Origin: Flavobacteriales bacterium
GTDB taxonomy: Bacteria > Bacteroidota > Bacteroidia > Flavobacteriales > Weeksellaceae
Direction: 5' to 3'
NCBI GenBank assembly: GCA_900770875.1
Contig: CAAGLV010000088.1
Span: 1-48,732 of the forward strand
Length of the DNA stretch: 48,732 bases
The notes under the pieces are model-generated. The model did not search any database. It had not been told where the DNA came from and saw nothing but the letters and a program-made list of their open reading frames with translations. Within the stretch, counting starts at the first letter, position 1. Each line of letters opens with the position of its first letter. Shown here piece after piece: positions 25,250 through 34,994 of the stretch. The position numbers and the translations under genes are program-made.

Positions 25250-26607
25250 TGGGACAAAAATTACTCTTAAAAAATATTGATGTTCCTGGGATTCGATATT
25301 TTAAAACATACTTCGAAAATGGCGGATATGCCAATGCTGCAAAAGCATTAAAAATGTCGACTGATGAAATCTTAGAAGAAGTTAAAACTTCGGGATTACG
25401 TGGTCGTGGAGGAGCAGGATTCCCAACCGGAATGAAATGGAGTTTCCTAGCAAAACCAGAAGGTATTCCGAGACATTTGGTTGTAAATGCCGATGAATCC
25501 GAACCTGGTACGTTTAAAGATAGATTTTTGATGGAATATATTCCTCATTTATTAATCGAAGGAATTTTAATCTCATCGTATTGTTTAGGATCAAATACAT
25601 CGTTTATCTACATCCGTGGCGAATATGCTTGGGTTGCCGAAATTTTAGAAGAAGCAATTATTGAGGCAAAAGAAGCAGGATGGTTAGGTAAAAATATACA
25701 AGGATCTGGTTTCGATTTAGAAATTGTGGTTCAACGTGGAGGTGGAGCTTACATCTGTGGCGAAGAAACCGCTTTGTTAGAATCGCTTGAAGGTAAACGT
25801 GGAAATCCTCGTTTAAAACCACCTTTTCCAGCGGTAAAAGGATTATGGGGACGACCAACAGTTGTGAATAACGTAGAAACAATTTCGGCTGTTGTTCCAA
25901 TTATCGAAATTGGAGGAAAAGCTTATTCGGAAAGAGGAGTTGGACGATCTACAGGAACAAAATTAATTTCGGCTTGTGGAAACATTAACAAACCAGGTGT
26001 TTACGAAATCGATTTTGATTTATCGGTAGAAGAATTCATTTATTCGGAAGAATATTGTGGAGGAATTGCCAACGGAAAACGATTAAAAGCGTGTATTCCT
26101 GGTGGTAGTTCGGTACCGATTGTTCCAGCAACATTATTGTTAACAACTTCGGATGGATCGCCACGATTAATGAACTACGAAAGTTTATCAGAAGGTGGAT
26201 TTCAAACCGGAACAATGTTAGGTTCTGGAGGATTTATCGTTTTAGATGAAGATCAAGATATCGTTTATCATACCTATACATTAGCTCGTTTTTATCGTCA
26301 CGAATCGTGTGGACAATGCTCACCTTGTCGCGAAGGAACAGGTTGGATGGAGAAAATCTTAAAACGAATTCACGAAGGGCAAGGAAAAATGTCGGATATC
26401 GAATTGTTATGGGATGTACAACGTAAGATCGAAGGAAATACCATTTGTCCTTTAGGAGATGCCGCAGCTTGGCCAGTAGCCGCAGCTATTCGTCATTTCC
26501 GCGATGAGTTCGAATGGCATATCAATAATCCAGAAGAATGTTTAGTTCGTAATTATGGTTTAGCCGATTATGGTAAACCGAGAGAAATAAATCAAACCAC
26601 AAATTAA
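25249..26607 (+). CDS. nuoF: NADH-quinone oxidoreductase subunit F
   Basis: NuoF (51-kDa subunit) binds NADH, FMN and the [4Fe-4S] cluster N3, the entry point for electrons. The 452-residue protein contains the NADH/FMN motif GRGGAGFPTGMKWSF, GGGAYICGEETALLES and the N3 cysteines C354, C357, C360 (SCGQCSPC) and C400 (TICPLGD). The start overlaps the nuoE stop by one base. nuoG starts 7 bp after its end. Confidence 0.97.
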   Translation: MGQKLLLKNIDVPGIRYFKTYFENGGYANAAKALKMSTDEILEEVKTSGLRGRGGAGFPTGMKWSFLAKPEGIPRHLVVNADESEPGTFKDRFLMEYIPHLLIEGILISSYCLGSNTSFIYIRGEYAWVAEILEEAIIEAKEAGWLGKNIQGSGFDLEIVVQRGGGAYICGEETALLESLEGKRGNPRLKPPFPAVKGLWGRPTVVNNVETISAVVPIIEIGGKAYSERGVGRSTGTKLISACGNINKPGVYEIDFDLSVEEFIYSEEYCGGIANGKRLKACIPGGSSVPIVPATLLLTTSDGSPRLMNYESLSEGGFQTGTMLGSGGFIVLDEDQDIVYHTYTLARFYRHESCGQCSPCREGTGWMEKILKRIHEGQGKMSDIELLWDVQRKIEGNTICPLGDAAAWPVAAAIRHFRDEFEWHINNPEECLVRNYGLADYGKPREINQTTN

Positions 26608-26614
26608 TACGAAG

Positions 26615-27697
26615 ATGGCAGAAGAAACTCCATTATTTAAAGTAACCATTGATAACCAAACGGTCGAAGTACCGGCTGGTACAACTATACTTCAAGCCGC
26701 TCGTATGATTGGTAAAGAAGTTACGCCACCTGCAATGTGTTATTATTCGAAATTAGAAAACACAGGTGGTAATTGTAGAACATGTTTGGTTGAGGTTTCG
26801 AAAGGAAGCGAAGCCGATCCACGTCCAATGCCAAAATTGGTTCCGTCTTGCCGTACAACGGTGATGGACGGAATGGTTGTAGGTAATGTAACTTCCGAGC
26901 GAGTTGTAGAAGCACGTAAAGGAATTGTTGAAATGTTGTTAATTAATCATCCACTTGATTGTCCGGTTTGCGACCAAGCAGGCGAATGTAAATTACAAGA
27001 TTTAAGTTACGAGCACGGTGCCGAAGCTACACGATACGAGTTTAAACGTCGCACATTTGAGAAAGAAGATATGGGACCAAATATTCAACTGAATATGAAT
27101 CGTTGTATCCTTTGTTATCGATGTGTAAAAACAGCCGATCAAATTACAGGATGTCGCGAGCATGGTGTAATGTATCGTGGCGATCATGCTGAAATTTCTA
27201 CGCATATCAATAAATCATTAGATCATGAATTTATCGGAAATATAATCGATGTTTGTCCGGTTGGAGCTTTAACTGATAAAACGTTCCGATTTAAAAATCG
27301 TGTATGGTTTTTAAAACCAGTTGATGCACACAGAGATTGCCCAACTTGTTCGGGTAAAGCTCAGATTTGGTTCCGTGGCGACGAAGTATTTCGTGTAACG
27401 GCTCGCAAAAACGAGTGGAACGAAGTAGAAGATTGGATTTGTAATACGTGTCGTTTTGATAAAAAAGATATCAAGGATTGGACGTTAGAAAAACCAACCG
27501 ATGTTGCTAAAACATCTGTAATTCGACAAGGTCATTATTTTGAAAATAAAATCGAACCCGAAGAAACGTTACCAAAAGTAATTCATCGTGATCCAAAAAT
27601 TTTATTAAAGATTCATGATGTATCCGAAGTAAACGAGCCTTCGCGCGATTTATCAAAAATTGACGGACCAGCTACAAGTAAAGATTTTAAAGATTAA
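26615..27697 (+). CDS. nuoG: NADH-quinone oxidoreductase subunit G, short form
   Basis: NuoG normally carries several Fe-S clusters and a large molybdopterin-oxidoreductase-like domain. This protein has only 360 residues (E. coli ~900). The N-terminal set is complete: C42, C54, C57, C79 for [2Fe-2S] N1b; H112, C116, C119, C125 for N5; and C164, C167, C170, C214 for N4. After residue 240 a remnant of the next domain holds two cysteine pairs, C242-C245 and C276-C279, and then the chain ends with a charged tail. The large domain is absent and the gene flows straight on to nuoH, so this is a natural short form, known in Bacteroidota, and not a broken gene. Confidence 0.92.
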   Translation: MAEETPLFKVTIDNQTVEVPAGTTILQAARMIGKEVTPPAMCYYSKLENTGGNCRTCLVEVSKGSEADPRPMPKLVPSCRTTVMDGMVVGNVTSERVVEARKGIVEMLLINHPLDCPVCDQAGECKLQDLSYEHGAEATRYEFKRRTFEKEDMGPNIQLNMNRCILCYRCVKTADQITGCREHGVMYRGDHAEISTHINKSLDHEFIGNIIDVCPVGALTDKTFRFKNRVWFLKPVDAHRDCPTCSGKAQIWFRGDEVFRVTARKNEWNEVEDWICNTCRFDKKDIKDWTLEKPTDVAKTSVIRQGHYFENKIEPEETLPKVIHRDPKILLKIHDVSEVNEPSRDLSKIDGPATSKDFKD

Positions 27698-27722
27698 TCA
27701 TAAGTAAATAAAATTAACACAG

Positions 27723-28772
27723 ATGACGGAAGAACAAATTGCTTTTGTTTTAGAAAAGTTAGCTTTAGTTGCTGCAATGATTGTCTTTGCACTTGTTGTA
27801 GCAATGTATTCTACATGGGCAGAACGTAAAGTTGCTGCTTTTTTACAGGATCGTTTAGGTCCGAACCGTGCAGGTATTTTTGGTTTATTACAACCATTAG
27901 CCGACGGATTAAAATTATTTTCGAAAGAAGAAATCATACCAAAAGATTCAAATAAATTTATTTTCATCTTAGGTCCAGCTTTGGCGATGATTGTAGCTTG
28001 TATGACGGGTGCAGTTATTCCGTGGTCGACAGCTTTCGAAATTGATGGACGAAGCATCGTTCCTCAAGTTGCCGATATCAACATCGGATTCTTATACATT
28101 TTAGGTGTTTTAAGTTTAGGTGTTTACGGAATTATGTTAGGTGCTTGGGCATCAAACAATAAATATTCGTTAATGGGAGGTTTACGTGCTGCGTCTCAAA
28201 TTATCTCGTACGAGTTGCCAATGGGATTAGCATTAATTACCATTTTAATGTTAACAGGCTCGCTAAAATTAGGAGATATTGTAGCGCAACAACAAGATAG
28301 TTTTTGGTTTGTGGTTTTACAACCATTAGGATTTATCATCTTCTTAGTTTGTTCGTTTGCCGAAACAAATCGTACACCTTTCGATTTACCAGAAGCAGAA
28401 AATGAGTTAATTGGTGGATATCACTCAGAATATTCATCGATGAAAATGGGTTTTTATTTATTCGCTGAATATATTAACATGTTTATTAGTTCGGTAGTAA
28501 TTTCTACAATCTACTTTGGAGGATATGATATTCCGTTTGTAAACGATGTGGCTTTAGGCGAAAAGATTGGTGCAAATTGGTTAGCAGTATTACACTTCTT
28601 AAGCTTATTTGCAAAAGCTTGTTTCTTTATTTTCTTCTATATGTGGGTAAGATGGACAATTCCTCGTTTCCGTTACGATCAGTTAATGGATTTGGGTTGG
28701 AAAAAATTATTGCCATTAGCTTTAATCAATATGCTGATTACAGGATTAGTAATTTTATTATTAAACAATTAA
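27723..28772 (+). CDS. nuoH: NADH-quinone oxidoreductase subunit H
   Basis: NuoH is the membrane subunit that lines the quinone channel between the two arms. The 349-residue protein has about eight predicted helices. Family blocks are AERKVAAFLQDRLGPNRAG early, QIISYELPMGLALI, and the loop FAETNRTPFDLPEAENELI with GGYHSEYSSMKMGFY, which holds several essential acidic residues. It sits between nuoG and nuoI as in other complete operons. Confidence 0.96.
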   Translation: MTEEQIAFVLEKLALVAAMIVFALVVAMYSTWAERKVAAFLQDRLGPNRAGIFGLLQPLADGLKLFSKEEIIPKDSNKFIFILGPALAMIVACMTGAVIPWSTAFEIDGRSIVPQVADINIGFLYILGVLSLGVYGIMLGAWASNNKYSLMGGLRAASQIISYELPMGLALITILMLTGSLKLGDIVAQQQDSFWFVVLQPLGFIIFLVCSFAETNRTPFDLPEAENELIGGYHSEYSSMKMGFYLFAEYINMFISSVVISTIYFGGYDIPFVNDVALGEKIGANWLAVLHFLSLFAKACFFIFFYMWVRWTIPRFRYDQLMDLGWKKLLPLALINMLITGLVILLLNN

Positions 28773-28791
28773 TCATCAAAACTTCAGAAAA

Positions 28792-29295
28792 ATGGAAAGA
28801 CTTACAACTAGAGCAAAGCAAGTAGAACGAAAACCCATGAATTTTTGGGAAAGTATTTACTTAATTTCGATTATACAAGGATTGATGATTACGATTAAAC
28901 ACTTCTTTAAGAAGAAAAATACAATCAGCTATCCAGAAGAAAAAAGACCTTTTAGCCCTGTTTTTAGAGGACTACATATTTTAAATAGAGACGAAGAAGG
29001 TCGCGAAAATTGTACCGCTTGTGGTTTATGTGCATTAGCATGTCCGGCCGAAGCAATTACAATGGAAGCGGCAGAACGTTTACCAGGAGAAGAGGATAAA
29101 TACCGCGAAGAAAAATATGCAGCAAAATACGAAATCAATATGTTGAGATGTATTTTCTGTGGATTTTGCGAAGAAGCTTGTCCTAAAGATGCCGTTTATT
29201 TATCGCAAACGGTTCCGCCAGCAAGTTACGATCGCAAGAATTTTATCTATTCGAAACAAGATTTATTAATCCCTCATCCAAAAGCAGCGAAATAA
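28792..29295 (+). CDS. nuoI: NADH-quinone oxidoreductase subunit I
   Basis: NuoI is a ferredoxin-like peripheral subunit with two [4Fe-4S] clusters (N6a, N6b). The 167-residue protein has both motifs, CTACGLCALACP and CIFCGFCEEACP. The amphipathic N-terminus anchors it to the membrane. A second Met at residue 16 (MNFWESIY) is a possible alternative start. The first ATG is preferred because it lies 19 bp after nuoH. It overlaps nuoJ by one base. Confidence 0.95.
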   Translation: MERLTTRAKQVERKPMNFWESIYLISIIQGLMITIKHFFKKKNTISYPEEKRPFSPVFRGLHILNRDEEGRENCTACGLCALACPAEAITMEAAERLPGEEDKYREEKYAAKYEINMLRCIFCGFCEEACPKDAVYLSQTVPPASYDRKNFIYSKQDLLIPHPKAAK

Positions 29296-29813
29296 TGGAA
29301 ATATCAGAAATTTTATTTTACGTTTTATCGTGCTTAACGGTTTTGAGTGCGTTGTTAATGGTGTTCAGTAAAAGTGCTGTTCACTCAATCTTATATTTAA
29401 TCATTACGTTTTTCTGCATCAGTGGACATTACATTTTGCTAAATGCACAGTTTTTAGCCATTGTAAATATTATTGTTTATGCTGGTGCAATTATGGTGTT
29501 GTTCCTTTTTGTGGTGATGTTAATGAATTTAAATCACGAAAAACAATCGTTTGGGAAAGCAACTAAAATACTTGCCGGAGTTTTAACCTGCGCCTTATTT
29601 GTAGCCTTAACAGTAGGAATTTTATTTGGAACAGGTAGTGCAGCTTATCAGCCAGTACAATTGTACGAAGGCGAAATAGGGTTAATTAATAACCTAGGAC
29701 AATTGCTGTATTCGGATTATGTATTGCCTTTCGAGTTAAGTAGTATTCTGTTTATATCAGCAATGATCGGAGCAGTTATTTTATCGAAGAAAGACGAAGA
29801 ATTAGAGAATTAA
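29295..29813 (+). CDS. nuoJ: NADH-quinone oxidoreductase subunit J
   Basis: NuoJ is a membrane subunit between NuoH and the antiporter-like subunits. The 172-residue protein has five predicted helices. The family block AIVNIIVYAGAIMVLFLFVVM contains the kinked third helix important for coupling. Its start overlaps the nuoI stop by one base, and nuoK follows by 19 bp. No abnormalities. Confidence 0.94.
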   Translation: MEISEILFYVLSCLTVLSALLMVFSKSAVHSILYLIITFFCISGHYILLNAQFLAIVNIIVYAGAIMVLFLFVVMLMNLNHEKQSFGKATKILAGVLTCALFVALTVGILFGTGSAAYQPVQLYEGEIGLINNLGQLLYSDYVLPFELSSILFISAMIGAVILSKKDEELEN

Positions 29814-29832
29814 GATTTTAAAACTTTAGAAC

Positions 29833-30159
29833 ATGTTACCAATTAGTTATTATATCATTTTTTCATTAATTCTTTTCGCGATAGGAATGACTGGAGTTGC
29901 GATTCGTCGTAATGCAATCATCATTTTTATGTGTATTGAGTTAATGCTTAATTCGGTGAATTTATTGTTAGTTGCTTTTTCGAAAATGCATCACTTAAAA
30001 CATCCCGAATTAGAAGCTGGAACAGATGCTCAACTTTTAGTATTTTTTATTATGGTTGTAGCTGCTGCCGAAGTTGCCGTAGGTTTATCGGTAATTATCT
30101 TATTGTTCCGTAAAATTTATAATGTAGATATTAATAGTTTAAATCGTTTAAAAGGATAA
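29833..30159 (+). CDS. nuoK: NADH-quinone oxidoreductase subunit K
   Basis: NuoK is the small three-helix membrane subunit, homologous to MrpC of antiporters. The 108-residue protein has the two buried glutamates of the proton path in CIELMLNSVNL and AAAEVAVGLSVII. It lies between nuoJ and nuoL with a 4-bp gap to nuoL. Confidence 0.95.
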   Translation: MLPISYYIIFSLILFAIGMTGVAIRRNAIIIFMCIELMLNSVNLLLVAFSKMHHLKHPELEAGTDAQLLVFFIMVVAAAEVAVGLSVIILLFRKIYNVDINSLNRLKG

Positions 30160-30163
30160 TAGA

Positions 30164-32053
30164 ATGGAGCAATATTTATGGTTAATCCCGTTAATTCCAT
30201 TCGTTGGATTTTTAATTAACGGTTTAGGTCGAAAAGTGTTATCAAACAACTTAGTAGGTTTTATAGGAAGCGCAGCAGTTTTGGCAAGTTTTATTTTGTC
30301 GGTTGTCGTATTTTTAAATGTTCCGTCTGGAGCAGATGCAACACCAATAGTTGTAAAATATTTTGATATCATCAATTTACCATCAATCAAAATTCCGTTC
30401 GGATTTCAGATTGATGCTTTAACAAGTTTATTTTTATTGATTATTACTGGCGTAGGATTCTTAATCCACGTGTACAGTACAGCTTATATGAGCGAGGATA
30501 AAGGATTCGGAAAATTCTTTGCTTACTTAAACCTATTCATCTTCTTTATGCTATTATTAGTAATGGGAAGCAACTTCTTTGTAATGTTTATTGGATGGGA
30601 AGGAGTAGGGCTTTGCTCGTTTTTATTAATCGGATTTTGGTACACAAATCCAGAATATATCAAGGCGGCTAAAAAAGCGTTCATCATGAACCGTATTGGT
30701 GATGTTGGATTTTTATTAGCCATGTTTTGGATTTTCAACGAATTCGGAACGTTAGAATATATCAACGTATTTAGTCAATTATCCGATCCAACCAAAGTAA
30801 TCGCTTCGGGAACAGTTATCGGAATTACGTTGTTATTGTTTTTAGCAGCAACAGGTAAATCGGCACAGTTGCCATTATTTACGTGGTTACCAGATGCAAT
30901 GGCTGGTCCAACACCAGTTTCTGCTTTAATTCACGCAGCAACAATGGTGACAGGTGGTATTTTTATGATTACACGTTGCAACGAGTTGTTCGAAATGGCT
31001 CCGTTTACATTAAATATCATTCAATGGATCGGAATCATCACAGCGTTTATTACAGCAACAATTGCAATTCAACAAAACGACATTAAAAAAGTGTTGGCTT
31101 ATTCTACAGTTTCTCAGTTAGGATTAATGTTTGCTGCAATAGGATCGGGAGCTTATATCGCTGCAGTTTTCCACGTAATGACGCACGCTTTCTTTAAAGC
31201 CTTATTATTCTTAGGAGCAGGATCGGTTATTCACGGAATGCATCACGAACAAGATATGGTGAAGATGGGCGGATTAAAAAAATACATGCCAATTACACAC
31301 GTAACGATGTTAATTGGATGTTTAGCCATTGCCGGAATTCCAGGTTTATCTGGTTTCTTCTCGAAAGACGAAATGCTTTTAGCGATGTACATTTCTAATC
31401 CTGTAATTTATGTAATAGGATTTATAGTTTCGGTAATGACGGCATTTTATATGTTCCGTTTATATGCGATGACTTTCTTAGGAAAATTACGCAATAAAGA
31501 ATCGCATCCTCACGAAAGTCCAGCAGCGATGACATTGCCTTTAATTATTTTAGCTGTATTATCTGTTATTGCAGGTTTTGTTGGAATACCAGCCATATTT
31601 ATGGAAGATGGAAACAAGTTTCAGACTTTTTTAAGTGGTGTGGTTCATTTACAAGATGCGCATCATGTTTCGCATGCAACTGAATGGTTATTAATGGGTA
31701 TTTTATTTGTGTTTGTAGTAGCAGCGATTGCTTTTGCAGTTAAGAAATATACAGATTATCAAGAGCGAGAAGTTACCGGTTTAGCTAAGTTTTTTGCGAA
31801 TAAATGGTACATCGATGAGGTATATGATGCCATTGTGGTAAAACCAATTGTAGAAATTGGCGATGTCTTAAAGAAATATGTAGAAAAAGCAGGATTAGTT
31901 GCTTTAGTTGGCGGGATGGGATTATTCTCGGTTCGTGCTTCTAAGCAAGTTCGTGCGCTACAAAACGGGAATGTTGGGTTCTATATCTTAATTGTTATCG
32001 TTGGGATAACAGCTGGGATCGGAATATTTTTCATTGATTATTTTATAAAATAG
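30164..32053 (+). CDS. nuoL: NADH-quinone oxidoreductase subunit L
   Basis: NuoL is the distal antiporter-like proton pump of complex I, with the long lateral helix. The 629-residue protein has about 16 predicted helices. The pump motifs are visible: GWEGVGLCSFLLIGFWY with the key Glu, and TGKSAQLPLFTWLPDAM with the essential Lys. HAATMVTGG and HAFFKALLFLGAGS follow. The C-terminal lateral helix and anchor occupy about residues 510-629. It ends 6 bp before nuoM. Confidence 0.96.
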   Translation: MEQYLWLIPLIPFVGFLINGLGRKVLSNNLVGFIGSAAVLASFILSVVVFLNVPSGADATPIVVKYFDIINLPSIKIPFGFQIDALTSLFLLIITGVGFLIHVYSTAYMSEDKGFGKFFAYLNLFIFFMLLLVMGSNFFVMFIGWEGVGLCSFLLIGFWYTNPEYIKAAKKAFIMNRIGDVGFLLAMFWIFNEFGTLEYINVFSQLSDPTKVIASGTVIGITLLLFLAATGKSAQLPLFTWLPDAMAGPTPVSALIHAATMVTGGIFMITRCNELFEMAPFTLNIIQWIGIITAFITATIAIQQNDIKKVLAYSTVSQLGLMFAAIGSGAYIAAVFHVMTHAFFKALLFLGAGSVIHGMHHEQDMVKMGGLKKYMPITHVTMLIGCLAIAGIPGLSGFFSKDEMLLAMYISNPVIYVIGFIVSVMTAFYMFRLYAMTFLGKLRNKESHPHESPAAMTLPLIILAVLSVIAGFVGIPAIFMEDGNKFQTFLSGVVHLQDAHHVSHATEWLLMGILFVFVVAAIAFAVKKYTDYQEREVTGLAKFFANKWYIDEVYDAIVVKPIVEIGDVLKKYVEKAGLVALVGGMGLFSVRASKQVRALQNGNVGFYILIVIVGITAGIGIFFIDYFIK

Positions 32054-32059
32054 AGACAG

Positions 32060-33472
32060 ATGCTTTTACCTTTATTTATCATATTACCATTTATCGTTGG
32101 TATCTTTATGTTACTAATGAATGGGCAAAAACCACAAAAATGGTTTGGTGCTGTCGTTAGTATTTTATTAGTCGGATTATTTTTCTTTTTATCGTGTAAC
32201 GGAAAAGAAATGGCTTATCAAACCGATTGGTTTTCATTTAACAATGTAAAAACATATTTTGCTTTAAACGCAAAAGGATTAGCTGGTTTAATGCTTTTAT
32301 TAGCCAATTTAGTTTACGCCGGATTATTCTTATATATTGGGTCATCTCATCAAAAATATACCAATAGTTTTTATGGTTTATTATTGATTACGTTGGCTGG
32401 TTTAAACGGTGTTTTCTTGGCAGATGATTTAATCTTATTCTATTTCTTTTGGGAATTAGTTTTAATTCCGGTTTATTTCTTAATCGGAATTTGGGGAAGT
32501 GGAGCAAATAAGATCAAAGCGAATATGACGTTTTTCCTTTATACTGTTTTAGGATCGATGTTTATGTTAGCCGGAATTATCTATATCGGATTTTACTTAA
32601 AACCAGTATCGTTTTTATTAACAGATGTACAACAAGTTACAGCCGAATATTTTTCAACAAATACATTTTTAGGATTATTGTTTTTAATTGCATTTGTAAT
32701 TAAAATTCCGGTATTTCCATTTCATACATGGCAACCAACAATTTACAAAACAGCACCAACGCCAGTTACAGTTGTATTAAGTGCGTTAATGGCTAAGATG
32801 GGATTGTTTGCCATTGTACATTGGTATTTAGGATTGTTCCCTGCAATTTCCGAATTGTTTAATTACTTTTTATATGTCGCAATTTTCGGATTGGTTTACG
32901 CTTCGTTAATCGCTTTAAGTTCTTCTAACATCAAAAAGATTATCGCTTACAGTTCTATTGCGCATTTGGCGTTAATTTTTGTTGCTTTATTTACAAGAAA
33001 TGAGATCGGAACAGAAGGAGCTTACTTCCAAATGTTCTCGCACGGTTTAGTCGTTTTAGGACTTTGGTTAATTGTAGATGTTTTAGAAAGACAATATAAA
33101 GTGACAGATGTAAACTCGATTAAAGGTTTGGCTACAGTTAATCCAACATTAGCCATTTTGTTTATGATTTTTGGTTTAGCTAATGTCGCTTTGCCATTAA
33201 CAAGTTCGTTTATTGGCGAGTTTATGATGCTTAATTCGTTATTTAGTTTTAATCCGATATTAGCTGCTTTTGCATGTTTAGGTGTTATTTTATCTGCCGT
33301 TTATACGCTTCGTTTGGTTGGAGCTGTTTTATTTGGCGAAGTAAAAAATATCGATTTAAATTATCGTTCTAAGGATACTTCGGGAGTTATTTGGGTATTA
33401 GCTTTAGTGGCTTTATTGGTTATCTTTTTAGGTATTTATCCAACGCCAATCTTTCAAATTATCGCACGTTAA
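32060..33472 (+). CDS. nuoM: NADH-quinone oxidoreductase subunit M
   Basis: NuoM is the middle antiporter-like proton-pumping subunit. The 470-residue protein has about 14 predicted helices. Its motifs are FFWELVLIPVYFLIGIWG with the conserved Glu, and KIPVFPFHTWQPTIYKTAPTP. AYSSIAHLALI marks the broken-helix region. It starts 6 bp after nuoL and ends 19 bp before nuoN. Nothing unusual was seen. Confidence 0.96.
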   Translation: MLLPLFIILPFIVGIFMLLMNGQKPQKWFGAVVSILLVGLFFFLSCNGKEMAYQTDWFSFNNVKTYFALNAKGLAGLMLLLANLVYAGLFLYIGSSHQKYTNSFYGLLLITLAGLNGVFLADDLILFYFFWELVLIPVYFLIGIWGSGANKIKANMTFFLYTVLGSMFMLAGIIYIGFYLKPVSFLLTDVQQVTAEYFSTNTFLGLLFLIAFVIKIPVFPFHTWQPTIYKTAPTPVTVVLSALMAKMGLFAIVHWYLGLFPAISELFNYFLYVAIFGLVYASLIALSSSNIKKIIAYSSIAHLALIFVALFTRNEIGTEGAYFQMFSHGLVVLGLWLIVDVLERQYKVTDVNSIKGLATVNPTLAILFMIFGLANVALPLTSSFIGEFMMLNSLFSFNPILAAFACLGVILSAVYTLRLVGAVLFGEVKNIDLNYRSKDTSGVIWVLALVALLVIFLGIYPTPIFQIIAR

Positions 33473-33491
33473 ACATTTTGAATTAAACAGT

Positions 33492-34880
33492 ATGAATACG
33501 ATTATCATCTCAGCACTTTCAGGAATCATCTTAATGTTTAGTGGTTTCTATATCAAAAATAACCGTGCATTAAATATCATCTCTGTCCTAATGTTTATTG
33601 CAATCATTATCGGTGGAGTTTGCGAATTAAATGGCTGTAAATTATTAGCTGGTAAATTTGCTAATATGATTGGCGAATCGCTTTACGGTGTTTCGTTTTT
33701 AATAGGATTAGCTGCTTTAGCTATATTCTTTTTATTAATTAATAAAGATCAATTTGGAAAAGTTGGTCGACACGTTGCCGAATATTATGCGTTATTGTTT
33801 TTCTCTTTTTGTGGAATAGCAGTTTTAGCACAATTCAATAATTTAGTTTTAATGTTTTTAGGGATTGAGTTAATGTCGATTCCAATGTACATTATTGCAG
33901 GAACAAATAAAGAAAGTTTAAAAAGTACCGAAGCTTCTGTAAAATACTTTTTGATGGGAGCATTCTCAACAGGTATTTTATTATTAGGAGTAACATTATT
34001 ATACGGAGCAACAGGAACATTCTTGGTTGATAATTTAGATAAATTCGATGCCGATTTTACAATGATTTATTATTTAGGATGGTTATTAATCATTTTCTCT
34101 TTTTGCTTTAAAGTTGGTGCAGCACCATTTCATATGTGGACGCCTGATGTTTATGCAGGAACACCAACTGTGTTTACATCGTATATGTCAACAATAATTA
34201 AAGGAGGATCATTCTTAGGATTTATCATGATAATGCAACATTTTCCGGCCGATGCAACATACGGAAATTACTTGCGAATTTTATTAGGTTCAATCATTGT
34301 TTTAACTTTAGTAATCGGAAATTTTGGAGCCGTAACACAAAAATCAGTTAAAAAGATGATGGCTTATTCGTCAATCGCACAAGCTGGTTTTATGTTGTTT
34401 GTTTTATTTAATGTAAACTCGGTTGCAAAAGAAGCTTTATTCTTTTATGTGATTGTTTATTCGGTAGCAAACTTCATTATTTTCTATACAATACAACAAA
34501 CAAAAGCCGAAAAATACGAAGATTTAGTTGGCTTAGGAAAATCAAATCCTTTATTAGCAGCATCTACATCAGTAGCGCTAATTTCTTTAGCTGGTATTCC
34601 ATTAACTGGTGGATTTATTGCAAAATTTATGGCATTAAGTATTGGTGGATTAAATGCACAAAACTTACTATTAATTGTTATAGCTTTAGTAATGGCAGTT
34701 ATCTCGATGTATTATTATTTTAAAGTAATTGTCTTTATGTATTTCAAGACAGGAAATACGTCGATTAAATCGCAAGATGGTTTAACAAATTTCTTATTAA
34801 TTATAGGTGTAATTGTTTTAATTGTGATGGGGATTTTCCCAGGAATATTACCTTCTTTTTTAGCAACGCCAATGTGGTAA
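33492..34880 (+). CDS. nuoN: NADH-quinone oxidoreductase subunit N
   Basis: NuoN is the antiporter-like subunit nearest the peripheral arm. The 462-residue protein has about 14 predicted helices. LGIELMSIPMYIIAG contains the conserved Glu. KVGAAPFHMWTPDVYAGTPT and MMAYSSIAQAGFML hold the lysine and the broken helix. It ends the nuo operon, followed at 36 bp by a strong terminator. All fourteen subunits A-N are therefore present in standard order. Confidence 0.96.
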   Translation: MNTIIISALSGIILMFSGFYIKNNRALNIISVLMFIAIIIGGVCELNGCKLLAGKFANMIGESLYGVSFLIGLAALAIFFLLINKDQFGKVGRHVAEYYALLFFSFCGIAVLAQFNNLVLMFLGIELMSIPMYIIAGTNKESLKSTEASVKYFLMGAFSTGILLLGVTLLYGATGTFLVDNLDKFDADFTMIYYLGWLLIIFSFCFKVGAAPFHMWTPDVYAGTPTVFTSYMSTIIKGGSFLGFIMIMQHFPADATYGNYLRILLGSIIVLTLVIGNFGAVTQKSVKKMMAYSSIAQAGFMLFVLFNVNSVAKEALFFYVIVYSVANFIIFYTIQQTKAEKYEDLVGLGKSNPLLAASTSVALISLAGIPLTGGFIAKFMALSIGGLNAQNLLLIVIALVMAVISMYYYFKVIVFMYFKTGNTSIKSQDGLTNFLLIIGVIVLIVMGIFPGILPSFLATPMW

Positions 34881-34915
34881 TAACGTAAAAAATGAAAAAC
34901 AAACTATAAATTACT

Positions 34916-34956
34916 AAAAGCTCGGTTGAATCGAAAGATGATACCGAGCTTTTTTT
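34916..34956 (+). terminator. Rho-independent terminator of the nuo operon
   Basis: An 11-bp perfect stem AAAAGCTCGGT (34916-34926) pairs with ACCGAGCTTTT (34943-34953) around a 16-nt loop and ends in a T run. Confidence 0.9.
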
Positions 34957-34994
34957 GTAATTTTGAGCATATTAAAGTTTATATAAAGGTTAAC

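Noticed and set aside
26615..27697. nuoG as a truncated pseudogene.
   Set aside because: All N-terminal cluster ligands are intact, the stop is followed by normal spacing to nuoH, and no remnant of the missing domain is found.
34926..34994. Longer start for the M1 peptidase (23 extra residues).
   Set aside because: It begins inside the nuo terminator and would bury a standard signal peptide; ATG 34995 is better.
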